A stretch of 53,691 nucleotides of DNA, taken from the NCBI RefSeq assembly GCF_002154505.1, contig NZ_MUBM01000022.1:1-53691 (forward strand), read 5' to 3'. Of the stretch, positions 42,114 through 50,749 are shown one piece after another; within the stretch, counting starts at the first letter, position 1; each line of letters opens with the position of its first letter. A program made the position numbers and the translations under genes. Source of the stretch: Streptomyces carpinensis (GTDB taxonomy: Bacteria; Actinomycetota; Actinomycetes; Streptomycetales; Streptomycetaceae). The notes below the pieces were generated by a model, which searched no databases, had not been told where the DNA came from, and was given only the letters and a program-made list of their open reading frames with translations.

Positions 42114-43625
42114 TCAAGGTGTCCGTACACCGTCGAGCGGGGCACGCTGAGGCGGGACGACTCCGCTGGTCGGGGTGATCCACAGCCGTACGGTGCCGTC
42201 CTCGCCAGTGATGGCGAGGAGTCGGCCGTCCGGGGAGAATGCCAATTTGCGGCTGCCCCCGGTGGAGTAGGTGGTGACGGGCTCGTCGGCGACCAGGTCC
42301 CACAGCTTCACCGCGTTGCCGGCGTTACCGACGGTGGCGATGAGTCTGCCGTCGGGGGAGAACGCTACATCTCGGTCGGCGCCGGGCCGGTCGCTGAGGG
42401 CTGTGCGGATGGGTTCGCGGGTGGCCGGGTCCCACAGACGCACGTCGCCTTGCTCACCGACGGCGGCAAGGAGCCTGCCATCCGGCGAGAACGCCACCTC
42501 TCGGGCGCCCATGGTCCAGCCGTCGAGGGTGGCGACCTGTTCGTGGGTGGCCGGGTCCCACAGGCGTACGGAGCTGTCCGTGCCGGCGGTGGCGAGGAGT
42601 CGGCCGTCGGGCGAGAACGCCACCCCGAAGCACGTCGCCGCGGTCCAGTTGTTCTTGGTGTGACCGTCGAGGGTGGCGACCAGTTCGTGAGTGGCCGAGT
42701 CCCACAGGCGTACCTCACCCCTCGAACTGGGGGCGGCGAGGAGCCTGCCGTTGGGCGAGAACGCCACCCCGAAACTGCCCCCGGCGTCGAGGGTGGCGAC
42801 CTGCTCGTGGCTGGCCAGGTCCCACAGGCCTACGGTGTCGTTGGCGCCGGTGGCGGCGAGGAGCCCCCCGTTGGGCGAGAACGCCACCCCTTGGGCGCCC
42901 ATGGCCAAGCGGCCGAAGATGGCGACCTGTTCGTGGGTGGCCGGGTCCCACAGGCGCACGGTGCCGTCGGCGCCGGCGGTGGCGAGGAGCCTACCGTCGG
43001 GCGAGAACGCCACTCCCCAGCTGCCCCCGGTGTGGCCGGTCAGGGGTTCCAGGTCGATCCGCTTGCCATGTTCCAGCGCGCCCAGGACGGTGCGGGCGGC
43101 GAGGCCCTGTGAGGTGAGGATCCGCTGCAGGCGCGCGATCTCCTCGGCGGGGTCCGTGACGTCCGGGAGGGCGGACACTCCCTCAGAGGAGAGGGCGGCC
43201 TCCTGGGCGGGCAGGGTCGCTGGGCCGGGCGCCGGCCGGTCGTCGCGGGGAGCACGGGCGCCGGCGGCCGGGGGCTGGGGTCCCGGGGCGCGCCTGTTCT
43301 GGTCCTGGAGCGTCTTGAGCCTGCCCCAGCGGGACCGCCACTCCGCGAGCCGCGGGTCGTCCCGGGCGACGGGCCGCGGCTGCTCGGACTGGGAGCCGAG
43401 CAGGGTCCGCACCAGCGCCATGAGGAAGTCCAGGCCCGGCAGGTAGGCCCCGGTCATCACGTCGCTCAGAGCGGAGACGGATAGCGGCCGGCCGACGGCG
43501 CGCTTGCTGATCGCCGCGTAGGAGGGGTGTCCCTGGTCGATCCGCAGGGCGCGGAGGTCGGCCGCGAACGCCTCCAGCTCCTGGGCGAAGTCCCCGTGTT
43601 CGCTGTCCGTGCTCGCGTTGGCCAC
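42114..43625 (-). CDS. HTH protein with seven WD40 repeats
   Basis: This 503-residue protein starts at GTG 43625 with GGTGGAG upstream. Residues ~10-75 are an HTH-like N-terminal domain (LEAFAADLRALRIDQGHPSY, VSALSDVMTGAYLPGLDFLM) of the kind at the front of Streptomyces NTPase/WD40 conflict proteins. Residues ~85-200 are a Pro/Ala-rich and coiled linker (AEEIARLQRILTSQGLAART). Residues ~215-500 are seven blades of the form VAFSPDGRLLATAGADGTVR-LWD, enough for one closed propeller. The NTPase normally found between HTH and WD40 is absent. It is divergent from the small membrane protein at 43834. Binding partner unknown. Confidence 0.85.
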   Translation of the reverse strand: MANASTDSEHGDFAQELEAFAADLRALRIDQGHPSYAAISKRAVGRPLSVSALSDVMTGAYLPGLDFLMALVRTLLGSQSEQPRPVARDDPRLAEWRSRWGRLKTLQDQNRRAPGPQPPAAGARAPRDDRPAPGPATLPAQEAALSSEGVSALPDVTDPAEEIARLQRILTSQGLAARTVLGALEHGKRIDLEPLTGHTGGSWGVAFSPDGRLLATAGADGTVRLWDPATHEQVAIFGRLAMGAQGVAFSPNGGLLAATGANDTVGLWDLASHEQVATLDAGGSFGVAFSPNGRLLAAPSSRGEVRLWDSATHELVATLDGHTKNNWTAATCFGVAFSPDGRLLATAGTDSSVRLWDPATHEQVATLDGWTMGAREVAFSPDGRLLAAVGEQGDVRLWDPATREPIRTALSDRPGADRDVAFSPDGRLIATVGNAGNAVKLWDLVADEPVTTYSTGGSRKLAFSPDGRLLAITGEDGTVRLWITPTSGVVPPQRAPLDGVRTP

Positions 43626-43833
43626 CTGGGCTCCACCCCTCCCGCGCATGCCTGCCGAAGGCCAACGGTAGGGCCGGACCCGCGGGCCTCGCCGGACTTT
43701 CCCGGATGTTTCCGGACGGCACCGTAAGGCGGTGGTGTGCGCGGCTTTCCGGTCGGCTGCGGAGCTGGCCGTTTTCCCACGGAATCGTCCGCCTGGTGGT
43801 GGCCCACGGCGCCGGGCGGGCTGAGCTGATGGC

Positions 43834-44058
43834 ATGACCGACAACGTGAACGACGCCACCGACCACGCCTCTTCTCCCGCCGGCCCCGATCCGCTCCTGA
43901 CTCCGCACACCGCGCTCGTCTTGCTCGCCGCCGCCTTCATCGGCCTGGTCACTGGCGGGCTGACCTTCCTCGCCGGCGGCCCGGCCGCTGGCGCCGTGCT
44001 GGCCGGCCTGACTGGCTTTGGCGGTGCCGTCCCGGTCCTGCACCAGATGATCGGCTGA
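43834..44058 (+). CDS. small membrane protein
   Basis: This 74-residue protein starts at ATG 43834; the site is weak. After an acidic N-terminus (MTDNVNDATDHASS) come two hydrophobic helices (HTALVLLAAAFIGLVTGGLT and AGAVLAGLTGFGGAVPVL). It is divergent from the HTH-WD40 gene with a ~209-bp gap, so the two may be a functional pair in which the membrane protein is effector or anchor (inference). The following 100 bp (QPERGKDDSEPAEAVAARTA, LKAHYRDDLPRLVSLWLMS) looks like the start of a further gene cut off by the IS5-type element. Confidence 0.65.
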   Translation: MTDNVNDATDHASSPAGPDPLLTPHTALVLLAAAFIGLVTGGLTFLAGGPAAGAVLAGLTGFGGAVPVLHQMIG

Positions 44059-44209
44059 CCCCAGAGCAGCCGGAGAGAGGGAAGGATGATTCGGAGCCCG
44101 CCGAAGCCGTCGCCGCCCGCACCGCGCTGAAGGCCCACTACCGCGACGACCTGCCCCGGCTGGTCTCTCTATGGCTGATGTCTAGGAGGTGGCACGGATA
44201 GGGGTGCGG

Positions 44210-45052
44210 TCATGGTCGGCGGTTCGGGCGTTCGTCCCAGCGGTGAGTCGTCCATGCCCGCCGGATCAGGCTGCGCACGGTGATGATCGTGTCGGCGAGG
44301 TCGAAGAACGCATCGACGACGGAGGCACGCCGCTCGTAGCAGCGGGCGAGTCGGTGGAAGGCGTTCTGCCAGGCGTGGGTGCGTTCGACGTGCCAACGCT
44401 GACTGGCCTGGATGGGCGCCTTCTCGCCTTTGTGCGCGATGCGGCCGTGGAGGCCGCGTTCGTTGAGCAGAGTGCGGGTCTTGTCCGAGTCGTAGCCGGC
44501 GTCCAGGTGCACCGTGACGTCGTCGGGCAACGGACCCAGGTCGTCCAGGCGGTCCAGGGTCGGGGCGAGTAGCGGGGAGTCGTGGCGGTTGGCGCCGGCC
44601 AGGACACGACCCAGTGGAATGCCGTGTCCGTCCGTCATGCCCGAGCGTTTCAGGCCCTGTTTGCCGCGGTCGACCGGGGAACGCCCGGCTACCTCGCCGC
44701 CTCCGGGAGCCTTGGTGATGGAGCCGTCTACGGCGATCTGGTCGAGGACGAGGCCGACGATCCGGTCGTAAGCCTCGAGCGCGATCTGCTTGAGCCGGGC
44801 GAAGACGCCCTGTCGTATCCACTCGTCGCGGCGGCTGCGGATCGTGGTGGCCGAGCAGGTTGTGTCGGCGATCGCCTCGTAGGAACAGCCGAAGCGCAGC
44901 AGTTGCAACATCTTGTCGAAGATGATCCGGTCGCTGATGCGTCGGCGGTGGCAGCCAAGTGGGTGGTTCGGGTGGTAGTCCGGCCGCTCGGGCAGCAAGA
45001 CCGCGAATTGGTCCCAGAGCGGTTCGGTCAGCCATGATGGAAGCGCGGGCAC
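44210..45052 (-). CDS. IS5-family transposase
   Basis: This 280-residue transposase starts at ATG 45052. The N-terminal helix-turn-helix domain (MPALPSWLTEPLWDQFAVLL, FGCSYEAIADTTCSATTIRS) is followed by a DDE RNase-H fold with Asp in QIAVDGSITKAPGGG, Asp in VHLDAGYDSDKTRTLL and Glu in WHVERTHAWQNAFHRL. Length and motifs are complete, so it may be active. A GGGCACAGGTC...GACCTGTGCCC inverted pair stands upstream of its start (45049-45110). I could not define terminal repeats or target duplication with confidence. Confidence 0.85.
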   Translation of the reverse strand: MPALPSWLTEPLWDQFAVLLPERPDYHPNHPLGCHRRRISDRIIFDKMLQLLRFGCSYEAIADTTCSATTIRSRRDEWIRQGVFARLKQIALEAYDRIVGLVLDQIAVDGSITKAPGGGEVAGRSPVDRGKQGLKRSGMTDGHGIPLGRVLAGANRHDSPLLAPTLDRLDDLGPLPDDVTVHLDAGYDSDKTRTLLNERGLHGRIAHKGEKAPIQASQRWHVERTHAWQNAFHRLARCYERRASVVDAFFDLADTIITVRSLIRRAWTTHRWDERPNRRP

Positions 45053-45124
45053 AGGTCTCCCCAGTGATCACAGAGCGTCGCAACTCCATGATCACCGGGA
45101 CCTGTGCCCGTTCTGTTGCCGGTG

Positions 45125-45303
45125 CCCCCAACGCGCCTATCAGCGCGACCTCTAAGGCGAGCGCTCCGCCCATACCCGCCGCTCCTACGCCCGCGGCCTG
45201 CGCAACTGGCAAGCGTTCTACCGATCGCCACCGGCGTCCACCCGATGGCCGTCCGCCGCCCGCACGCCGACGCCTACATGCGCTCCGTGGTCACGAAGCC
45301 CTG
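45125..45303 (+). pseudogene. tyrosine recombinase core-binding domain fragment
   Basis: Two frames give HTRRSYARGLRNWQAFY and then, after a one-base shift, ATGVHPMAVRRPHADAYMRS, which together read like the SAM-like core-binding domain of XerD-type integrases (YARDLR-W-F...GVDPLAA-RPHVDAY). The fragment is cut at 45287 by the terminus of the inverted element copy, and on its left lies the IS5-type transposase. Only ~45 residues remain. Confidence 0.45.
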
Positions 45304-45403
45304 ATCACTACTTCACACCTGAGGCCAGAGATAGGAGTCCGGGGCCTGGAGGCCCGTGAGTTCATGGAAACTGAAGGGTCTTCAGCGCGAACCCGAGGAT
45401 CCA
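45287..45403 (-). repeat. right end of the recombinase element, copy 2 (inverted)
   Basis: This is the inverse complement of 41955-42076 with scattered differences; the outer 26 bases next to the terminus are identical. It lies directly downstream of the truncated second-recombinase copy (minus strand), in the same relative order as in copy 1 but without the cargo gene. Confidence 0.65.
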
Positions 45404-45440
45404 CAGCCTTGATTCTGGGGGATGGATCCGTGGGTTCGCG

Positions 45441-45703
45441 TCAAGACAAGGGTCGGGTCTCGGCGGCCTGCTCCAGGAGGGCCCGTGCTGAGTCCGCGTA
45501 GCGGATGGCGGTCTTCTCGTCGATGCCGAAGACGAGGGACAGGTGGAGCGGGTCGGGTCCGTGGATCAGGGCTTCTTCGAGCTGGCGGTCGACGCGGAGT
45601 CGCTCCAGGGTCGCGGTGAGGTTGCGGGTGGCCCGGGTGGTCCAGAGCTTGCCCGCCGGCCCGAGTTCGACGGCCGTCTTCTGGGTGATCAGCAGGTGTG
45701 GGT
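45441..45703 (-). pseudogene. C-terminal fragment of a second zinc-ribbon recombinase copy
   Basis: The minus-strand frame gives NPHLLITQKTAVELGPAGKL and continues to YADSARALLEQAAETRPLS and stop. Over ~80 residues it differs from the end of the 39864 protein at only about six positions. The copy breaks off abruptly at ~45703, exactly where the RHS reading frame on the other strand begins to make sense. It is therefore an element fragment fused to a truncated RHS gene. Confidence 0.85.
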
Positions 45704-45704
45704 T

Positions 45705-48700
45705 GACCCGGCCTGGGGCACGGCCACCAAGACCACCGACGCCAACGGCAACGTCACCGAGTGGGCCTTCGACGCACTCGGCCGCCTCAAGTCGGTCTGG
45801 AATCCGGACCGCTCCCGCACGCTCAGCGACGCCGCCAGCATCGCCTACGCCTACAGCATCAACAACAACAAGGAAACCTGGGTCCGCACCGACACCCTCA
45901 AAGCCGACGGACAGACCTACAACAGCTCCTATGAGATCTTCGACAGCCTGCTGCGGACCCGCCAGAAGCAGGTCCCCGCGCCGAACGGCGGCCGGGTGAT
46001 CTCCGAAACCCTCTACGACGACCGCGGCCTGCCCTACATCACCAACGACCAGGTCCACGACAACAACGCCCCCTCGGGCACCCTGGCGAACACCTACCCC
46101 GGCTCCGTCCCCGCCTCCACCGAAACGGTCTTCGACGCCGCCGGCCGCGCCACCGAATCCATCTTCCGCGTCTACGACCAGGAGAAGTGGCGCACCAAGA
46201 CGGACGAACTGGGCGACCGTACCGCCGTTACCGCCGCCGCGGGCGGCACCGGCACCCTGACGATGGTCGACGCCCGCGGCCGGATCACCGAGCGCCGTGA
46301 GTACGGCGGCCCCGTCCCGACCGGCAGCGACTACACCCGCACCCTGTACGAGTACACCCCAGGCGGCCAGCTCAAGAAGATGACCGGCCCGGACGGGGCG
46401 GTCTGGACGTACGACTACGACCTGCGCGGCCGAAAGATCACGACCACAGACCCCGACAAGGGCCGCGTCGACACCACCTACAACGACGTCGACCAGCCGC
46501 TGACGGTCACGACCACCCTCAACGGAGCCTCCCGCACCCTGATCACCGACTACGACGAACTCGGCCGCAAGACCGGCACCTGGGACGGCGTCAAGGACGA
46601 CGCGCACCAGCTGACCAAGTTCACCTACGACTCCCTGGCCAAGGGACAGCCGACCGCCTCGATCCGGTATGTCGGCGGCACCACCGGCAAGATCTACTCC
46701 CAGTCCGTCACCGGCTACGACGCGCTTGGCCGCCCCAAGGGCACCAAGACCGTCATCGCCGCCACCGACCCCCTGGTCACCGCCGGCGCGCCGCAGACGT
46801 TCACCACCTCCACCACCTACAACATCGACGGCACCGTCCAGTCCACCTCGATGCCCGCGGTGGCCAGCCTGCCCGCCGAGACCGTCACCAACACCTACAA
46901 CGACCTCGGCATGCTCACCGGCACCGACGGCATGACCGACTACGTCCAGAACATCGGCTACTCCCCGTACGGCGAGATCGAGGAGACCCGCCTGGGCACC
47001 TCCACCGGGGCCAAGCAACTGCAGATCCTCAACCGCTACGAGGACGGCACCCGCCGCCTGTCCAACAGCCACACCGTCGACCAGACCAACACCGGCTACA
47101 CCAGGGACGCCAACTACACCTATGACACCAGTGGCAACATCACGTCGATCACCGACAACGCGGGCGGCAAGGACACCCAGTGCTTCGCCTACGACGGCTA
47201 CCGCCGTCTGACCGAAGCCTGGACCCCCTCCTCCAACAACTGCACCACCGCCCGCTCAGCGAGCGCGCTGGGCGGACCGGCCCCGTACTGGACCAGCTGG
47301 ACCTACAAGTCCGGCGGACTGCGCGACACCCAGACCGAGCACAAGGCAACCGGCGACACGAAGACCACCTACGGCTACCCCGCCGTCAACGCCTCCGGCT
47401 CCGGCCAGCCCCACACCCTGACCTCCGTCACCGTGGGCACCGGCACCGCCAAGCCCTACACCTACGACGAGCAGGGCAACACCACCAAACGCTACGACCC
47501 CACCGGCGTCGCGCAGAGCCTCACCTGGGACATCGAAGGAGAACTCACCCACCTCACCGAAGGCACCAAGACCACCGACTACCTCTACGACGCAGGCGGC
47601 GACCTCCTCATCCGGCGCGGCCCCGCCGAGACCGTCCTCTACCTGGCCGGCCAGGAACTTCACTACGACACGGTCGCCAAGAAGTTCACCGCCCAGCGCT
47701 ACTATCCGGCTGGCGACGCCACCGCGGTCCGCACCGAAGCTGGCCTGACCTGGATGGTCGACGACCACTACGGCACCGCTTCAATGGCGGTGGACCCCAC
47801 CACCCAGGCCATCACCCGCCGCTACACCAAACCCTTCGGCGAAGCACGCGGCATAGCACCGTCTACCTGGCCCGACGACAAGGGCTTCCTCGGCAAACCA
47901 GCCGACACCGACACCGGCCTCACCCACATCGGCGCCCGCGAATACGACCCGGCCACAGGACGCTTCCTCTCCGCCGACCCCGTCCTCGCACTCAACGACC
48001 ACGAATCCCTCAACGGCTACGCCTACGCCAACAACACCCCCGTCACCCTCGCGGACCCCACCGGCCTGAGACCCGACGGCGCATGCGGCGGCGCCTCCAG
48101 CAGCTGCAACGGCGGCACCGAAACCTGGACCAAAACCAGGACTGGCTGGCACTGGAGCTACACCAAAACCTACACACAACAGGGCACATTCCATGGCGTG
48201 AGCGGCACCTTTTCCACGGTCGTCACCACAGACCCAGAACAGCACAAAGGCCAAGATCACCTTCAAAAAGGGTCCCGAACCCGTCCCTGCGAAGAAGAGC
48301 GGGTGCGGAGCTTGGGGCGGTTTGAGCGGCCTCTGCAAGTCCGTCGGAGAAGCCTCTACGGAATAATCAGCAATATTCCGCATGCAGCTGAACAAGCAGG
48401 ATGGATCTGGGACAGTGACTGCCGCGGTGACGGCGGTCCCGGAGCTCCCGGATGCGACTACGGAGACCAGTTTGACAACTGGATCGCCGAAGAAGGCGGC
48501 TACGACACCACGAGCGACACTTACCAAGTACCCACTGCTCTTGCCGCAATTTTCGGTATGAGTGAAGGTGGGTTGCCTAAGCCAGGGCGCGGGTCGGGAC
48601 CGACAGCTCGGGAACTCTTGGCTAGAGGAGCTGCGCCCGACAAGAATAATTTCTCGCGCGCAGGCTTTGAGTTGCAGAAAAATGCAAATCGCTCTTCAAA

Positions 48701-48926
48701 TGCTGGCCAATGGCCAACGCCGAGTGGAAAGAAAAGCCCGTGGGCTTGGAGTGACCTCGGGCAGGAGACGCTTGCGAGAATTCTAAACGACCCGAGGGCG
48801 GCAGTGCAGAGCTACACTAACAAGGCCGGAGATAACATTATCGAATATCACGTTCCCTGGGGTGGCGTGCAGTTTAGGCAGTTTGGCGGTAGTGGAGACT
48901 GGAAGCTGTGCTCATTCAGGGATTAG
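45705..48926 (+). CDS. RHS-repeat polymorphic toxin, 5'-truncated
   Basis: About 1,073 codons from the junction at ~45705 to TAG 48926 encode RHS/YD repeats (KTTDANGNVTEWAFDALGRL, LYEYTPGGQLKKMTGPDGAV, YDLRGRKITTTDPDKGRVDT) and the RHS core YDPATGRFLSADPVLALNDH with NGYAYANNTPVTLADPTGL (~48000). After it comes a variable C-terminal toxin (~48070-48926). RHS proteins are large shells that deliver this toxin to competing cells. The N-terminal export region and thousands of bases are missing, replaced by the inverted recombinase fragment; an open frame does run back across it to 45543. The toxin end (FSRAGFELQKNANRSSNAGQ, NDPRAAVQSYTNKAGDNIIE) looks like a nuclease-type domain, but I cannot name the family. 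Codons ~48229-48360 read better in another frame. Confidence 0.75.
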   Translation, partial: DPAWGTATKTTDANGNVTEWAFDALGRLKSVWNPDRSRTLSDAASIAYAYSINNNKETWVRTDTLKADGQTYNSSYEIFDSLLRTRQKQVPAPNGGRVISETLYDDRGLPYITNDQVHDNNAPSGTLANTYPGSVPASTETVFDAAGRATESIFRVYDQEKWRTKTDELGDRTAVTAAAGGTGTLTMVDARGRITERREYGGPVPTGSDYTRTLYEYTPGGQLKKMTGPDGAVWTYDYDLRGRKITTTDPDKGRVDTTYNDVDQPLTVTTTLNGASRTLITDYDELGRKTGTWDGVKDDAHQLTKFTYDSLAKGQPTASIRYVGGTTGKIYSQSVTGYDALGRPKGTKTVIAATDPLVTAGAPQTFTTSTTYNIDGTVQSTSMPAVASLPAETVTNTYNDLGMLTGTDGMTDYVQNIGYSPYGEIEETRLGTSTGAKQLQILNRYEDGTRRLSNSHTVDQTNTGYTRDANYTYDTSGNITSITDNAGGKDTQCFAYDGYRRLTEAWTPSSNNCTTARSASALGGPAPYWTSWTYKSGGLRDTQTEHKATGDTKTTYGYPAVNASGSGQPHTLTSVTVGTGTAKPYTYDEQGNTTKRYDPTGVAQSLTWDIEGELTHLTEGTKTTDYLYDAGGDLLIRRGPAETVLYLAGQELHYDTVAKKFTAQRYYPAGDATAVRTEAGLTWMVDDHYGTASMAVDPTTQAITRRYTKPFGEARGIAPSTWPDDKGFLGKPADTDTGLTHIGAREYDPATGRFLSADPVLALNDHESLNGYAYANNTPVTLADPTGLRPDGACGGASSSCNGGTETWTKTRTGWHWSYTKTYTQQGTFHGVSGTFSTVVTTDPEQHKGQDHLQKGSRTRPCEEERVRSLGRFERPLQVRRRSLYGIISNIPHAAEQAGWIWDSDCRGDGGPGAPGCDYGDQFDNWIAEEGGYDTTSDTYQVPTALAAIFGMSEGGLPKPGRGSGPTARELLARGAAPDKNNFSRAGFELQKNANRSSNAGQWPTPSGKKSPWAWSDLGQETLARILNDPRAAVQSYTNKAGDNIIEYHVPWGGVQFRQFGGSGDWKLCSFRD

Positions 48927-49244
48927 ATGGGCAACTCCAAAATGCGTGGCGGCCTCACCTCAGAGGCCGTCACGCTTCTCTCATTCATACCAGGAAGGAT
49001 GGGCATTGTGGGATTTTATGAGCATGACGGCTCTCTGATCGAGGTGGCGGTTCTCAGTGACGGTAAGGAGGGGAGTGGAGACTGGGTAGTTGAATTTTGG
49101 GATCTCACTCCGGGAGGGCCAGGCGAGCTAATGCACGTTCATGTGAACGCAAACGGAGAATGCGGCGTAGACATTCTGGATGAATCAGTAGATGAGAGCT
49201 TCGTTGATTGGGCTGTATCTATTGCGAGATCTGAGCTGCTGTAG
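48927..49244 (+). CDS. probable immunity protein for the RHS toxin
   Basis: This 105-residue acidic protein has its ATG directly after the RHS stop codon (0-bp gap), the standard toxin-immunity layout. It is rich in strands and acidic residues (YEHDGSLIEVAVLSDGKEGS, DWVVEFWDLTPGG, DILDESVDESFVDWAVSIAR), suited to block a basic toxin domain. Codon use is less GC-rich than the window average, as is the toxin tail, pointing to joint transfer of the toxin-immunity cassette. I do not recognise the immunity family. Confidence 0.75.
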   Translation: MGNSKMRGGLTSEAVTLLSFIPGRMGIVGFYEHDGSLIEVAVLSDGKEGSGDWVVEFWDLTPGGPGELMHVHVNANGECGVDILDESVDESFVDWAVSIARSELL

Positions 49245-49303
49245 CCGGAGATTTCACCACCTGTGAATTCCACACACTACGAGGGGCGCAGCCCCGAACA
49301 CTA

Positions 49304-49535
49304 AAGGGTGTTGCAGAAGGCCGTGATCACACGGCCTGAAGCGCGTTCCCGGCCGCTCGGGTCATGCGGCGAGCGCGAGGTCGTGGATGCGCGCCACGGC
49401 CTGGACCGCGTGATGGAGGCCGTCGCTGCGCTGCCGGCAGTCGCGGAGGATCTCTGCTCGGCGCGGTCACCGCCACTCTGGCTCTCGTCGCGGCCTTCGC
49501 CCCATCGCCACCACCCGCACGCCCGCAACACCCTT
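49304..49535. mobile_element. 232-bp internally deleted IS5-type element
   Basis: AAGGGTGTTGC (49304-49314) and GCAACACCCTT (49525-49535) are perfect 11-bp terminal inverted repeats. Inside, the minus strand reads AEILRDCRQRSDGLHHAVQA, VARIHDLALAA and stop (49362-49364), the C-terminus of an IS5-type transposase. The catalytic domain is gone, so it is a non-autonomous MITE-like derivative. It lies directly next to the truncated end of the Fic-like gene. Confidence 0.6.
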
Positions 49536-49568
49536 GACCTCCTGCTGCGCCTGGTGCCCTGGTACACC

Positions 49569-50648
49569 TCACGGAGCTGACAGCAAGGCGCGTGCGGCCC
49601 GAGCGGTCAGCGGCAGGGGCCGGGCGGCGTCTTTCGCGCTCTCGGCGAGGCAGGCGTCGAGGCGGGCCAGGGTGTCGGGGCCGATGCCGTACCGTTCCAG
49701 GCCGCCCTTGGCGAAGGCGGGCAGGCTGCGGAACGGTGGCGGCCCGGGTGTGGCCAGGACGTGCCGTTGCCAGCTCTGGAGCAGGTCGAAGTCGAGCCGG
49801 GCGCCGCGCGTGGCGTCGGCCCGCATCAGCTCCAGGGCGGCGAGCAGGCCTTGTCCGCGGGCGGGGTCGAGGATCGCGTCGAAGGTGCGGATCTCCTCCT
49901 CCGCCCCGTCGCGGGCCGGCGTCACCGGCCCCTCCTCGCTGCTGTCCTGGGCCTTCTGCCACGGCACGGCTTCCCGCACCTCGAGCCGGCGCTCCAAGTG
50001 GTCGGGCAGCGACGGCTCGGCGGCCCGGATGTCGGCGTCCGGCCGCACGGAGGCCGCGAGCCGTTCGGCGATGTCCTCGACCAGCACAGGGCCGGGGCCG
50101 GTCCAGCTCTTGAACCGGCCGCCGATCGCCCGCTCCACCAGGTGCTCGGCGGCGTCGACCTCGACGCCCCAGCGGCTGAGGAACCATTCGAGCACCTGAT
50201 GGCAGTGCCCGTACCAGCCGCTGCCGCAGCCGGTGCGGTCGGTGACGTGCAGGATCAGGTGGCGGGCGGTGCGGTCCCACAGGATCCGCTGGTCGTCGAT
50301 GCCGGCCAGGTCCAGCGGGTAGGTCTCGAACCGTGCGGCCAGGCTCTCCAGCCACTCGCGCCACTCGCGCAGCGCCGCGGTCACACGGTCGAGGGTCTCG
50401 TCCGCAGTGGTGACAGAGTGCGGGGCGCAGCACCAGCTGCCGACCGGCCCTCCGCCGAAGTCCCCCTCGTCGTGCGCCCACCGCCAGCCGGTGACCCAGC
50501 GGCCGTAGTGCTCGGCCAGGGCGTACGTCATGGCCTCGGACCAGGGTCTGGCCTCGTCCCGGCTCCACTCGTGCAGGCTGGCCCGGCCACCCGGCGGTAC
50601 GTCGGGGCGTCGGGGTACCCGTTGGGCCGGCCCGAGCGATCTGACCAC
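49569..50648 (-). CDS. Fic-like protein lacking its C-terminal Fic motif (probably truncated)
   Basis: This 359-residue protein starts about GTG 50648. Residues ~40-200 (YALAEHYGRWVTGWRWAHDE, RTGCGSGWYGHCHQVLEWFL) I do not recognise. The C-terminal part (LLQSWQRHVLATPGPPPFRS, PAFAKGGLERYGIGPDTLAR) and TARAAR look like the region just before the HPF-x-x-GNAR motif in Streptomyces Fic-type proteins, but here the chain ends in ALLSAP and stop. The 232-bp IS5-type element lies 34 bp downstream, so the catalytic loop was probably lost on insertion. Direct repeats CCGATTACCG/TCGGTTACCG stand upstream of its start near 50660-50690. Confidence 0.55.
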   Translation of the reverse strand: MVRSLGPAQRVPRRPDVPPGGRASLHEWSRDEARPWSEAMTYALAEHYGRWVTGWRWAHDEGDFGGGPVGSWCCAPHSVTTADETLDRVTAALREWREWLESLAARFETYPLDLAGIDDQRILWDRTARHLILHVTDRTGCGSGWYGHCHQVLEWFLSRWGVEVDAAEHLVERAIGGRFKSWTGPGPVLVEDIAERLAASVRPDADIRAAEPSLPDHLERRLEVREAVPWQKAQDSSEEGPVTPARDGAEEEIRTFDAILDPARGQGLLAALELMRADATRGARLDFDLLQSWQRHVLATPGPPPFRSLPAFAKGGLERYGIGPDTLARLDACLAESAKDAARPLPLTARAARALLSAP

Positions 50649-50749
50649 CCGCGCCGCCGACCGATTACCGGTCGGTTACCGAACCCGTTTGAGCCGCGGC
50701 ACCCCGGCCTCTGGCGACCGCGTCGAGCGGGCGTGCTCGCGGCCACCGG

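Noticed and set aside
45543..45704. 5' extension of the RHS reading frame
   Set aside because: This part is the antisense of the recombinase fragment and encodes no RHS sequence; the open frame is an accident of the junction.
45441..47072. 543-codon minus-strand frame running from the RHS region into the recombinase fragment
   Set aside because: Only the last ~85 codons are recombinase; the rest is the Gly/Val-rich antisense of RHS repeats.
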